A DNA stretch of 64,000 nt from JANXZS01 sp963797255 (GCA_963797255.1 CAWCOV010000030.1:248001-312000), one strand, 5' to 3'; positions 33,908 to 42,573 are shown, numbered from the stretch's first letter. The notes: generated from the sequence alone by a model not told the origin. Program-made: numbers and translations.

Positions 33908-36613
33908 TTAGAAACTATCGGCAACCCAAACGTTGCTCTCTACTGTGGGCGACGGAATCGCAACGTACTTTCCATCCCGCGAGGGAATCGCCCAGCTGGC
34001 GCGATTGCTCCGCACCTGGCGAATCTGACGAGCGTTACCTGCAAGATCCACAAGCAGCAGCGTGGCATTCCGTCCGCTTCCACTGTTTGAAACGAACATC
34101 GCTTTGGAATCCGCTGTCCAATCAAGAGAGTTGATGTTGTTCAGTCCCTTCACTGACAGTTCGCGCTGTGGCTGGCCGACGAGTGAGACGAGCAGAATCC
34201 GATCGTCGCCCGCCTTGGTGATCGCCACCGTCTTCCCGTCGGGCGCCAGACCCCAGTTCCAAACATTGCCTTGGTTCGGGATTCGCGTAATCTCTTTGGC
34301 GCTCCCGGTCGCAAGGTCGTACCGGCTAAGCACGAAGTCATTGGGGTTATGCTGGCTGTAGACGCAAACGCTCGCAGGGGAGCGCGAGCATTGGTGATTG
34401 TTCAGGTTGTTAGTCTCCAGCACCAATGTCGACGGGCCACCTGCAAGAGGCGCCCGCATCAGGCGAACAGCGTCGGAGGTCTTGCCCGGATCTGGTGGCA
34501 CCACGTAAAGGATTTGCGTGCCATCCGGACTCAATCGGCAGATCGTCTTATCTTCCGAACCGAACACCAGCATCTCGGCCGTCGTGTCATCGATGCGTTG
34601 ACGGAAAATGTTGTTCGCGCCTGTTCTGCTTGAAGTAAACAGGACTGCCTTGCTGTCGGGTGTCCAATCAAACGGAATATCGTCAGCATCGTCTATGGTC
34701 AAGCGCCGCGGCGTATTGAGTTTCGGCCCCTTGGCGGAAAACTCGGCTACATACACGTCCAGTTGCGACTTGTAACGGATCAGTGCAATGCGCTTGGCGT
34801 CAGCCGTTACACTCGCTTGCGCAATAAAGCCTTCACCGGTAGAAATGCGCACCGGAGTTCCGACTGTCTTTCCGGTAGTTAAATCGAGCTTCGTCGAGAA
34901 AAGGTTTGAGCCGGTTGGATTCGGCAAAGGATCATCGATGGCATAGACCAGACGCCCATCCGGCAGCCACAACAAACCCATATCCAACCCCGGCCTCGAC
35001 ATTAGCTCCCGTGTTTCTCCACGAGCCACATCCAGCAGCTTGATCGCGGGCCTGCTCGTGTAGATACTGAATACCGCCTCCAGATAGGCAATTGTTCGCC
35101 CATCTGGCGACCATACCGGATTGCTCAGCAGTCCACCCGGCGGTGCCGAGACAAGCATTCGTGGATCCGAGCCGTTTGCGCTCATCACCCAGATTTCCAG
35201 ACCGGAGTCTCCGAACCCACTGCCTTTGATAAACGCAACATGCGATCCATCCGGCGAGACACAAGCCGACCAGCCTTCTTCGCCCAACAGTCTCGGAGTT
35301 CCTCCAAGAATCGAAATACTCCACTGGCCCACATTGGCAGACGGGCCCGTAGCCCACGACCCTAAAAGCCGCGAGCTGTCTGGGAACCACGCCAACGAGA
35401 TCACGTCCGGCCCCTTAGGCACGAGGGGATGAAGTTCGCCAGTCGCGAGAATCCGCAAGTAAGTGCCGGTCTTGTCGGAGAAGGAAAGATACTTGCCATC
35501 GGGGGAAATCGCGGAAGCAGTGATCGCATTTTCCGCAGCATTGGTCGTCAACCGCTGCATGGTCGCAGGAGTGGCCGTTGACTCGTGCCCGGGAGCGGCA
35601 TGCTTATGCACACCCCACCACAACGCCACAAGCACACCCGCCAGAACTATTGCGCCAAGAATGGCGACGAGCCTTCCTTTGACGGATTTCTTTACCGGCC
35701 GTTCTGCTTCCGACGAACTGATACCCGAACTTCGCCCGCTATCCAGATCCCGCTTCAACCTCTGCAGGTCCGCGCGAATCTCTTCAGCGTGCTGGTATCG
35801 CAGGTTGCGATCCTTCTCCAGCATCTTGAAAATAATCCGCTCCATCTCCGCAGGCAGGTCAGGATTCAGCCGCGTAGGAGGAACAGGCGTTCCATCGAGA
35901 ATTTCCCTTGAAATAACGCCGGAGCTTTCTCCGCGGAAGGGAAGCATCCCCGTCGCCATCTCGTACAACACCACGCCAAAAGAGAACAGGTCCGTCCGGC
36001 TATCGAGATCCTTCGCTCTCACCTGCTCGGGAGACATATACGCCATCGTTCCCAGCATCGACCCTGGACTCGTCAGTTGCATTTCGTCCACGGCCACAGT
36101 CCGCGTTTCAGACTGTGCCGTTGCCCCGGACGAGCTTGTTTTCAGTGCAACCTTCGCCAGCCCAAAATCGAGAACCTTTGCGTGTCCACGCCGCGTGACA
36201 AAAATGTTTGCCGGCTTGATATCGCGATGGACAATGCCCTCGGCATGCGCTGCCTCCAGCGCGTCGGCAATTTCGATGGCCAACCCCAGCAGCGTTTCGA
36301 TCTCGACCGGCTTGCCATCGATGCGATGCTTCAGCGTCATGCCATCCAGAAACTCCATGGCGATGAACGATCTGCCATCATCGTGACCAATTTCGTAAAT
36401 AGTGCAGATGTTGGGGTGATTCAGGGCAGAGGCGGCTTGCGCCTCCCGTTGAAAACGCGCCAGGGCCTGCGGATCCTTCGCCACCTCATCCGGCAGAAAC
36501 TTAAGCGCGACAAAGCGGTGGAGGTTGACGTCTTCCGCCTTGTAAACAACACCCATGCCACCGCCGCCGAGCCGTTCAACAATGCGATAGTGGGAGATAA
36601 GCTGGTCGATCAT
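33908..36613 (-). CDS. Transmembrane Ser/Thr protein kinase with C-terminal beta-propeller
   Basis: This 901-residue Hanks-type kinase has a glycine-rich loop GGGGMGVVYKAE (15-26), ATP Lys38, catalytic HRDIKPAN at 129-136, DFG at 149-151, APE-equivalent MSPEQVRAKD and a Ser/Thr activation segment. A membrane helix is at ~320-342 (LVAILGAIVLAGVLVALWWGV). The C-terminal half is a TolB/PD40-like WD40-type propeller, with repeated SPDGKYLSFSD, WFPDSSRLLGSW, SPDGRTIAYLE and TPDSKAVLFTSS. This architecture is common in Acidobacteriota. ATG at 36613 gives the conventional kinase start. An in-frame ATG 17 codons upstream exists; neither has a ribosome binding site. Substrate unknown. Confidence 0.92.
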   Translation of the reverse strand: MIDQLISHYRIVERLGGGGMGVVYKAEDVNLHRFVALKFLPDEVAKDPQALARFQREAQAASALNHPNICTIYEIGHDDGRSFIAMEFLDGMTLKHRIDGKPVEIETLLGLAIEIADALEAAHAEGIVHRDIKPANIFVTRRGHAKVLDFGLAKVALKTSSSGATAQSETRTVAVDEMQLTSPGSMLGTMAYMSPEQVRAKDLDSRTDLFSFGVVLYEMATGMLPFRGESSGVISREILDGTPVPPTRLNPDLPAEMERIIFKMLEKDRNLRYQHAEEIRADLQRLKRDLDSGRSSGISSSEAERPVKKSVKGRLVAILGAIVLAGVLVALWWGVHKHAAPGHESTATPATMQRLTTNAAENAITASAISPDGKYLSFSDKTGTYLRILATGELHPLVPKGPDVISLAWFPDSSRLLGSWATGPSANVGQWSISILGGTPRLLGEEGWSACVSPDGSHVAFIKGSGFGDSGLEIWVMSANGSDPRMLVSAPPGGLLSNPVWSPDGRTIAYLEAVFSIYTSRPAIKLLDVARGETRELMSRPGLDMGLLWLPDGRLVYAIDDPLPNPTGSNLFSTKLDLTTGKTVGTPVRISTGEGFIAQASVTADAKRIALIRYKSQLDVYVAEFSAKGPKLNTPRRLTIDDADDIPFDWTPDSKAVLFTSSRTGANNIFRQRIDDTTAEMLVFGSEDKTICRLSPDGTQILYVVPPDPGKTSDAVRLMRAPLAGGPSTLVLETNNLNNHQCSRSPASVCVYSQHNPNDFVLSRYDLATGSAKEITRIPNQGNVWNWGLAPDGKTVAITKAGDDRILLVSLVGQPQRELSVKGLNNINSLDWTADSKAMFVSNSGSGRNATLLLVDLAGNARQIRQVRSNRASWAIPSRDGKYVAIPSPTVESNVWVADSF

Positions 36614-36741
36614 AAGGGTTTGACTTGCTCTGCATGCCGGGAGTCCTGATCTTAAGTACGACATAATGCGTCAGTCAATCTCTAACCGCGATTGTGCTCC
36701 GTACGCCATCCTTCACCGATGCGCGCCTCCGCCCGCATCGC

Positions 36742-36770
36742 TTCGAACCGTCTCGCGTCAGTGATAGTAT
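36742..36770 (+). promoter_or_regulatory. Candidate promoter of the SRP RNA gene
   Basis: TTCGAA at 36742-36747 and TAGTAT at 36765-36770 are 17 bp apart. The predicted start is about 8 bp downstream, matching the 5' end of the SRP RNA at 36779. Confidence 0.5.
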
Positions 36771-36778
36771 TTGAAAGT

Positions 36779-36871
36779 GCCGGGTCCTACGCGACACAAT
36801 CCCGCCAACCCCGCCAGGTCCGGAAGGAAGCAACGGTAACGGGCCATTGCGTGCGCAGTAGGTCGCCCGGC
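36779..36871 (+). ncRNA. ffs: Signal recognition particle RNA (small bacterial, 4.5S type)
   Basis: The 93-nt RNA contains the near-invariant domain IV apical sequence GGTCCGGAAGGAAGCAACGG at 36818-36837. The 5' and 3' ends pair (GCCGGG at 36779 with CCCGGC at 36866), and CCTAC pairs with GTAGG next to them. It binds Ffh to form SRP; the receptor gene ftsY lies at 22689-23639. It is a lone gene 88 bp upstream of fabH. Confidence 0.93.
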
Positions 36872-36959
36872 GCTAAAACTCCAACCCCAAGTCCCGCGCG
36901 TGGACAACCCTTTCCCCTTCATAGAGAATATGGATTGCAACAAGCGTAGGAGATAACCA

Positions 36960-37976
36960 TTGAGCCTTGAAGTCCGGCCGCGCGTGGCAAGACGCGCGAA
37001 AATCAGTGCCTTGGGAATTTATGTCCCGCCTCGGATCATCACGAATGCCGATCTTGAAAAGATGGTCGACACCAACGACCAGTGGATCACCGAACGTACG
37101 GGAATTCGCGAGCGTCACGTTGTTGACCCGGGAGTAGCCACCAGCGACATGGCTGCTGAAGCCGCGCGCCAGTGCCTCGCGCAACGTGGCATCGAAGCCT
37201 CCGAAGTGGAAGCCATCATCGTCGCCACCGTTACTCCAGACATGCTCTTTCCCGCGACAGCCTGCCTTGTTCAGGAAAAAATTGGAGCTAAAGGAGCCTG
37301 GGGATTTGATCTTTCCGCAGCCTGCTCCGGCTTTCTTTACGCGCTGCAACTCGGCGCCAAGCTGGTTGAGTCCGGCGCACACACTCGCGTCATGGTCATC
37401 GGCGCTGACACCATGTCTTCCATCCTCGACTACACCGATCGCTCAACGTGCATCCTGTTTGGCGACGGCGCAGGAGCAGTTCTGCTTGAGCCGACCGAGG
37501 GAGACGAAATCGGTATGGCCGATTTTCTGCACGAGATCGATGGCTCCGGCGGCACCGCACTCTTTATGCCCGGCGGCGGCAGCCTTCATCCCTCCACTGC
37601 CGAAACAGTCGCCAACAAGCTGCACTTCGTTCATCAGGATGGCGGCCCAGTCTTCAAAACAGCAGTCCGCAAAATGTACGAGCTGAGCCACGCGCTGCTC
37701 GAGCGCAACGAGCTTTCGGTCAACGAGATTGGCTGCTTCATCCCGCACCAGGCCAACAAGCGCATCATTCTTTCCACCGCAGAAAAGCTGGGCATGGACC
37801 TCGATCGCGTAGTCATCAACATCGATCGCTACGGCAACACCACCGCCGCAACCATTCCGCTGGCAATGCACTCCGCAATGGAAAATGGCCAATTGAAAAA
37901 AGGCCAGAATGTTCTGTTAGCAGCTTTCGGTGGGGGCTACACCGTAGGCGCCGCCATCCTGCGTTGGGAAATGTAA
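36960..37976 (+). CDS. fabH: 3-oxoacyl-[acyl-carrier-protein] synthase III
   Basis: FabH starts fatty-acid synthesis by condensing acetyl-CoA with malonyl-ACP. The 338-residue thiolase-fold protein has the catalytic Cys in DLSAACSGFLYALQ, His in IPHQANKRI and Asn in YGNTTAATIPLA. It starts at TTG 36960 with AGGAG at suitable spacing; the N-terminus has a ~13-residue charged extension before the family start (KISALGIYVPP). No other fab genes are adjacent. Repeat array C1 starts directly after its stop. Confidence 0.95.
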   Translation: MSLEVRPRVARRAKISALGIYVPPRIITNADLEKMVDTNDQWITERTGIRERHVVDPGVATSDMAAEAARQCLAQRGIEASEVEAIIVATVTPDMLFPATACLVQEKIGAKGAWGFDLSAACSGFLYALQLGAKLVESGAHTRVMVIGADTMSSILDYTDRSTCILFGDGAGAVLLEPTEGDEIGMADFLHEIDGSGGTALFMPGGGSLHPSTAETVANKLHFVHQDGGPVFKTAVRKMYELSHALLERNELSVNEIGCFIPHQANKRIILSTAEKLGMDLDRVVINIDRYGNTTAATIPLAMHSAMENGQLKKGQNVLLAAFGGGYTVGAAILRWEM

Positions 37977-38050
37977 AAGCAGCTAATGAAGCGGTTAGCG
38001 GTTAGCTAAAAAGCGGTCAGCGAAAGAGCGACCAGCTAATAAGTGGTCGC
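37977..38050 (+). repeat. Short direct-repeat array C1, at the 3' end of fabH
   Basis: Units in the sense direction of fabH: GCAGCTAATGAA, GCGGTTA, GCGGTTAGCTAAAAA, GCGGTCAGCGAAAGA, GCGACCAGCTAATAA, GTGGTCGCC. The first begins within five bases of the fabH stop. Same family as arrays A, B and C2, and oriented the same way relative to the upstream gene. Confidence 0.85.
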
Positions 38051-38176
38051 CCCTCGATCTCGCAGAAGTTGTCATCTCGACCGAAGTGGAGAGATCCGCG
38101 TTCCATCGAAATCAGAAAAAATCTGGGTGCCCCATTCTTTGCGTCAAGCGAGGGTGGGATAACCATTACAGTATTT
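38051..38176. repeat. Intergenic spacer with hairpin, resembling dispersed acidobacterial intergenic element
   Basis: About 126 bp with TCATCTCGACCGAAGTGGAG near 38074 and a hairpin-forming pair CCCCATTCT and GGGTGGG near 38130-38160. From recall, similar blocks recur between genes in several Acidobacteriota genomes; only one copy is in this window, so repetition cannot be shown here. It is bracketed by arrays C1 and C2, which are inverted with respect to each other. Confidence 0.45.
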
Positions 38177-38240
38177 CCGCTAATCGCTTCTGAGCTAACC
38201 GCTCCTTTGTTAACCGCTTTTTAGCTAACCGCCTTTAGCT
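38177..38240 (-). repeat. Short direct-repeat array C2, at the 3' end of mqnA
   Basis: Sense-strand units after mqnA: AGCTAAAG, GCGGTTAGCTAAAAA, GCGGTTAACAAAGGA, GCGGTTAGCTCAGAA, GCGATTAGCGG, mostly at a 15-bp period. The TAA stop of mqnA (38235-38237) lies inside the first partial unit. With C1 it forms an inverted pair around the spacer. Confidence 0.85.
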
Positions 38241-39125
38241 AGTGGGCGGCGGAGCAGTCCACTTCAACTCGGAAACCCGCGGCAAGACCGCGCACTCCTC
38301 TGCATAGCGAAAGAACATATTCATCCCCTCCCGGCAGACCTCATCCAGCACGTAATGGATGTTGCCCGTGAGGTAAGCGCGAATATCTTCCGGTGACATG
38401 GAAATTCTGCTTGCCCACTCAGCCGCAATATCGTCGATGTGTTCCAAGCCGTGATCCCGCGAACGCACGAAATCCTCAACCACCTGCGCCGCACTCCTGT
38501 CCGTGCCCGCGAGAGCCTTATCCCGCACCGCCCAGAATGCGGAGACCCACGGAGTGCCCGTTCTCTCGCGCCATTCGTGTGCCAGGTCAATGTACTGCAG
38601 ACTCTCGCCCGTGCGCTCCTCGCGGTCGCGTTGTCCCTCAAGCGCAAGCAGCGCAGGATCACCAATCAGCAGGGCAGCATCGCAATGTGCCAGCATCGTT
38701 TCCAGATCCGGTGCATGCGGCACAAACTCCGGCACCCCGCTCCAATAGCGATTAAAAAGAATTTGTGTGTATGCCAGCGAGGTCAACGAGGAGGTATCCG
38801 CCGCCACTGTTCTTACGCGGCTCAACTCCACTCCTGTCCTCATAACCAGCAGGATCGACCGCACCCGGTCCAGCGATGCAATCGTGCATCTGGGAATAAT
38901 TGAGAGCCCCGCAATCGTCGCATACGAAGCAACCGGAATCAGCCCGATGTCCGACTCGCCCGACTCCAATTGCGCGGCGCATTCAGACGGCATGGTTCGA
39001 TGAATACTGTAATGCTCGGCTAGCCGGGATTGCGCCGGCTCGTGCTCAAAGTCCCACATCAAAGGCGCGGGATTTAGAAAATCAATCGCTGCAATGCGCA
39101 GTCGCGAAGAACCCGTGGAAGTCAC
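38235..39125 (-). CDS. mqnA: Chorismate dehydratase MqnA (futalosine pathway)
   Basis: MqnA converts chorismate to 3-enolpyruvylbenzoate, the first step of the futalosine route to menaquinone. The ~296-residue protein has the periplasmic-binding-like fold: RIAAIDFLNPAPLMW at the N-terminus, then ESGESDIGLIPVASY, VAADTSSLTSLAYTQILF, DAALLIGDPALLAL and LAHEWRERTGTPWVSAFWAVR. The start is uncertain: GTG at 39125 (MTSTGSS) is chosen, GTG at 39176 is an alternative; a GGAGG lies ~18 bases before 39125. No other mqn gene is in the window. Confidence 0.9.
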   Translation of the reverse strand: MTSTGSSRLRIAAIDFLNPAPLMWDFEHEPAQSRLAEHYSIHRTMPSECAAQLESGESDIGLIPVASYATIAGLSIIPRCTIASLDRVRSILLVMRTGVELSRVRTVAADTSSLTSLAYTQILFNRYWSGVPEFVPHAPDLETMLAHCDAALLIGDPALLALEGQRDREERTGESLQYIDLAHEWRERTGTPWVSAFWAVRDKALAGTDRSAAQVVEDFVRSRDHGLEHIDDIAAEWASRISMSPEDIRAYLTGNIHYVLDEVCREGMNMFFRYAEECAVLPRVSELKWTAPPPTS

Positions 39126-39245
39126 AGTCTTCAGTCTAACAATCCTCCGTTCGCGAGACGCACAAGCTACCCGCACGCCCCCATCATCAGCCGCTTGGCA
39201 ATGCCTTCGTTGCGATGACCGGGGGATGTTCTAATGCGTTTCACC

Positions 39246-40841
39246 TTACGGGAGAACGACCAAAGGCCCAGATTGTTCCGGATTCTCCAGGTTGAGAAAT
39301 GCAGGAATTTTAAGCGAGGACGGGGAAGGCGGATCCCACCGAGGCGATTCGAGTTCCGGCATGGGATGCGCTTTGAAAATCTTCTTGCAATTCCTTGCCG
39401 TCCATCGCGCCCAGTTCTTCGACTTCTTTCTCCGCGCACTATCGGTAGAAATTCCAGTCCCGGCATACATCTGCCGGTAGAGCTTAGAAAGGAAAATGAA
39501 CGCAAGCCGCGCTTTTAGATCCGGAGTGCATGCCGACCTCTTCCAGATTGAAGACCAGTCATAAAATCTGTCCCAAACCTTTTGCGTACGCTCTTTAATT
39601 TCCTCCGAACTCATCGAAGGATGCGGCGTGAACATCTTTGGACGAACTTCAGTAGGAATGAGCCAGTAACGCGTAATCGGAACGTCCCCCACATACATCG
39701 GGTCCACGGACTGCTCCTTCTCCCATCGATTAAAATCCACCGTTCCCGGGAAGGGAGTCATCATCACAAATTGTGCAAATGTGACGCCTGCCTGCAGCGC
39801 CATCGCCACGGTCGCGTCGAAAGTTGCAGGTTTATCCGTAGGCAAACCAAAGATGAACGAACCAAGAACGTGCACGCCATGTTTTCTAAAAGTCTGCAGG
39901 CGCTTCGCCAACGCATCGCCGGAGCAGTTCCAGTCCTTGAACACAGCCTTTAGCCCTTCCGGAGTTACCGCCTCAACGCCAACCAGCGCGCCCTTGATTC
40001 TGGCCTTTCGCATCGCGTCAAGATACTCGCTGTCCTCGCCCGCTTCCATCGTGATCTGCGTGAAGAACACCATATCTTTCGGCAACTTTGCCATCTCAGC
40101 CATCAACTGGAACCGTTCATTGCGGATGGCCGTCAACTCTTCAAGCTTTGCGAGGTTTTTTTGTTCGCGGGCCTGTTGCAGATCCTTCAGCGTTACCGGG
40201 TAAAAGTTGTCGTCGGCCAACGCGATAAAGCGAAAGCCAATTCGCCGCAAATCGATAATCTCGTCGATAACACTCTGGTACATCCGTTGTCGCGGCTGCT
40301 GCCCATCGGTGCGCCACACACTGCAAAAAGAACAGTGCTTTGGACATCCGCGAATAGTCTGCACCGACGCCCACATATATTTTTCGTGGTTCATCAAATC
40401 CCATCGCGCGGCCAAAAATTCGTTGCCCGCAATGCGTCCGCCTGCGTAGATTCTCTCCAGCTTGCCGGACATGCAATCGGTAACCACTTTGCCCCACGCC
40501 ACGTCGCCATCGCCCGTCACAACGGCATGCGCCTCACCGCGCTCCATCGCCTCTTCGGGAAAGAGCGTGGCATGGATGCCGCCGTAAACTACCCACGCCC
40601 CGCGAGCGCGGGCCATGCGGCCTACCTGGTATCCGCGCAGAGCATTGCCGGTGTGAACACTGATGCCGACAAGATCTCCCGGCTCAATGCTCTCAGGCAC
40701 AACCTGTTCCAGCGATTCGTCAACAAGGATGGGATCTCCTGCGATGCTGGGTGTCGCCGCTGCAAGAACGAACAACCATCTAGGCGTGATAACGGCTGTT
40801 CCGAACGAATTGTCACTTGGATTTATGAGGTGAACTCTCAA
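39246..40841 (-). CDS. B12-binding radical SAM protein
   Basis: 531 residues. The N-terminal cobalamin-binding-like domain (residues ~1-130) has RVHLINPSDNSF, GDLVGISVHTGNALRG and VVYGGIHATLFPEEA. The radical SAM core has the cluster motif RGCPKHCSFCSVW and ends with a long C-terminal region (EKEQSVDPMYVGDVPITRYW, DRFYDWSSIWKRSA). Relatives methylate hopanoids, fosfomycin precursors or other unactivated carbons; the substrate here is unknown. The start TTG at 40841 is chosen because GGAG lies eight bases upstream and the protein then begins at the first strand. A GTG at 40922 would place the 22-bp palindrome inside the gene and has no ribosome binding site. It is 120 bp upstream of mqnA. Confidence 0.85.
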   Translation of the reverse strand: MRVHLINPSDNSFGTAVITPRWLFVLAAATPSIAGDPILVDESLEQVVPESIEPGDLVGISVHTGNALRGYQVGRMARARGAWVVYGGIHATLFPEEAMERGEAHAVVTGDGDVAWGKVVTDCMSGKLERIYAGGRIAGNEFLAARWDLMNHEKYMWASVQTIRGCPKHCSFCSVWRTDGQQPRQRMYQSVIDEIIDLRRIGFRFIALADDNFYPVTLKDLQQAREQKNLAKLEELTAIRNERFQLMAEMAKLPKDMVFFTQITMEAGEDSEYLDAMRKARIKGALVGVEAVTPEGLKAVFKDWNCSGDALAKRLQTFRKHGVHVLGSFIFGLPTDKPATFDATVAMALQAGVTFAQFVMMTPFPGTVDFNRWEKEQSVDPMYVGDVPITRYWLIPTEVRPKMFTPHPSMSSEEIKERTQKVWDRFYDWSSIWKRSACTPDLKARLAFIFLSKLYRQMYAGTGISTDSARRKKSKNWARWTARNCKKIFKAHPMPELESPRWDPPSPSSLKIPAFLNLENPEQSGPLVVLP

Positions 40842-40854
40842 CGCACCTTCTCCA

Positions 40855-40868
40855 GACACTGTAGTGTC
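40855..40868. promoter_or_regulatory. Short inverted repeat upstream of the radical SAM gene
   Basis: GACACT and AGTGTC (6-bp arms, 2-bp centre) lie 14 bp upstream of the proposed TTG start, possibly an operator half or leader hairpin. Confidence 0.3.
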
Positions 40869-40902
40869 AGAAAGCTTTACCCTAAACGGCGACGTCGAGT
40901 CG

Positions 40903-40924
40903 AAGTGAGCAATATTGCTCACTT
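40903..40924. promoter_or_regulatory. 22-bp perfect palindrome, candidate operator
   Basis: The half-site AAGTGAGCAAT is followed directly by its exact reverse complement, giving a 22-bp perfect dyad. It lies ~60 bp upstream of the proposed start of the radical SAM gene, where a repressor or activator site would be expected. No regulator gene is adjacent and the motif matches no operator I can name. Confidence 0.5.
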
Positions 40925-41106
40925 TTCAATCGCGATTCATGATTTTTTACTGCCTGACTTTGACGCCTATCATACATACGCGACGTGACAATTGGCTTTT
41001 CGGAGGATTTCACGGAAGAAAGTGTGGATCTTACAACTCAAGCTTTCTCAAGCCTGAATGGAGAGACGCAACATGCAAGGCAAATGTATTCGGACAAAAT
41101 GAGGAT

Positions 41107-41133
41107 GCCGGGACACCAATTAAATGTCCCGGC
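41107..41133 (-). terminator. Intrinsic terminator downstream of the DUF1254 gene
   Basis: The 9-bp stem GCCGGGACA and TGTCCCGGC with a 9-nt loop lies 9 bp past the stop of the minus-strand DUF1254 gene and is followed on that strand by ATCCTCATTTT. Confidence 0.75.
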
Positions 41134-41142
41134 TATCTGGTT

Positions 41143-42573
41143 TTAATCCAATTGTTTGACCGCCGGAGGATCCCACGTTCCATCGATGATCGACGGCGGC
41201 GTCTCCTTCGGCCAGTACATGCGAAGCATGGGAATAAAACGGGCCTTCGGAGCAGGAAGCCAGTTCGCTTCCTTTGCCTTGCCCGGAGAATCCGCCTGCA
41301 GATATAGATCCACCGATCCATCCGCGTTCGGCACAAACTTGCTTCTGGAACTCACGGTGTAGCGGTTGATGGGATTCACCACAAAGAAATAATCCGCGTT
41401 ATACATCGTGATCGACCAGAAGCCATTCACAGGCGGGAACTTTCCCTTGTCGATGTGAATCACGTATTTGTGCTTGGCTCCGTCGTACTCGCTGCCAGTC
41501 GCATCTTTCTCTGACGTTGGATACACAGCATCCTGCGGCCGGTTTGCACCCAGGCCGATTGCCGTGACCAGCGCCCGGTCAACATAATCCGTACCATAGA
41601 TTCCCGTCTTCGTCGTAAAGGTCCAGCCGTTGATGGGCTTACCTACTTGCTTGAAGTACTCCATGATTTTCAATTGCGCAGCCTTGGGAACCACACGCAG
41701 CGCTTCCTTGTCGAAGACTCCCAGTTTGCCGGGATCGAAATCCTGTCCCGGTACAAGTCCAATCTTCGCCATCTTCGCCACAATTGGAGCATCCTCAGCC
41801 GCTGGTGGATTCGTCTTCATCAGTCGAGCAAGGTAGGTGAAGTAGGCGTTAATGTCCATCGCATTCACTTGATCACGGACGGAGGTCTTAGCATCCAGAC
41901 TCGCATCCACCTCGCCCGGCGGCGGCGTGTACGGCTTGCCATACGAACTCAGAGGAACCAACGAGAACTTGTCCTGCAGCGCGTGTACTTCCTTATAGTC
42001 CTCCGGCGTGCCGGTGCAGTAGATGCGCCCCAGGAGCCATACCATTCCAGTGGGAGATTTATATTCGGTCACTCCAGCCGGCAGCGTTCCCTGCCAGCCT
42101 GGTCCGGTAATGGCGTACTTCTGCGCTTTGCCTCCGGTCGTGCGCTTGCCCGGCACCTGGAAGACATTCGTCCAGCCATCCAGCATGGGCAGCAGGTAAT
42201 ATCGGCTACCCATATCCGGCACACTCAGGATCCATGGTTCCTTGCTCACATCCAGCATCGCGGTGGTGTAAAGCGTGTCGGCATTCGGAGCGGTCACGTC
42301 TTTAAATTCAGGAGTCGGATAACTCCGCAGCCTGATAAGTTGGCCCATCGGAGCTTTGCTGCCGACAGGGCTGACTACGTTGGTAAGCTGCCGCCGCGTC
42401 ATGTCCATCGTCACCAGCGGATATCCGTAGATGTAAGCTTCAGTAGCCGTGCTTACCGCCTCATCAAGTCCGGGAGCAGAAGCACTCTTCTCCGGTGTAG
42501 AGGAACATCCAATCAACCCCACTGTGAGAGCGACAATCGGCATCCATGCCAAAATCCTTGTTTTGATAAGCAC
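41143..42573 (-). CDS. DUF1254/DUF1214-domain lipoprotein
   Basis: This 476-residue protein has a lipoprotein signal MLIKTRILAWMPIVALTVGL ending in IGC-SST, and the DUF1254 domain (AYIYGYPLVTMDMTRRQL, APNADTLYTTAMLDVSKEPWILSVPDMGSRYY split across segments) then DUF1214 (NGFWSITMYNADYFF, VPNADGSVDLYLQAD). The start GTG at 42573 is chosen because AAAGG lies upstream and it begins the signal; a longer frame from 42705 is rejected. Function is unknown; such proteins are exported and often induced in stress or catabolic loci. A terminator follows. Confidence 0.88.
   Translation of the reverse strand: MLIKTRILAWMPIVALTVGLIGCSSTPEKSASAPGLDEAVSTATEAYIYGYPLVTMDMTRRQLTNVVSPVGSKAPMGQLIRLRSYPTPEFKDVTAPNADTLYTTAMLDVSKEPWILSVPDMGSRYYLLPMLDGWTNVFQVPGKRTTGGKAQKYAITGPGWQGTLPAGVTEYKSPTGMVWLLGRIYCTGTPEDYKEVHALQDKFSLVPLSSYGKPYTPPPGEVDASLDAKTSVRDQVNAMDINAYFTYLARLMKTNPPAAEDAPIVAKMAKIGLVPGQDFDPGKLGVFDKEALRVVPKAAQLKIMEYFKQVGKPINGWTFTTKTGIYGTDYVDRALVTAIGLGANRPQDAVYPTSEKDATGSEYDGAKHKYVIHIDKGKFPPVNGFWSITMYNADYFFVVNPINRYTVSSRSKFVPNADGSVDLYLQADSPGKAKEANWLPAPKARFIPMLRMYWPKETPPSIIDGTWDPPAVKQLD

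Noticed and set aside
36692..36949. 85-codon open frame over the SRP RNA
   Set aside because: Explained by the ffs RNA gene; sequence is RNA-like, not protein-like.
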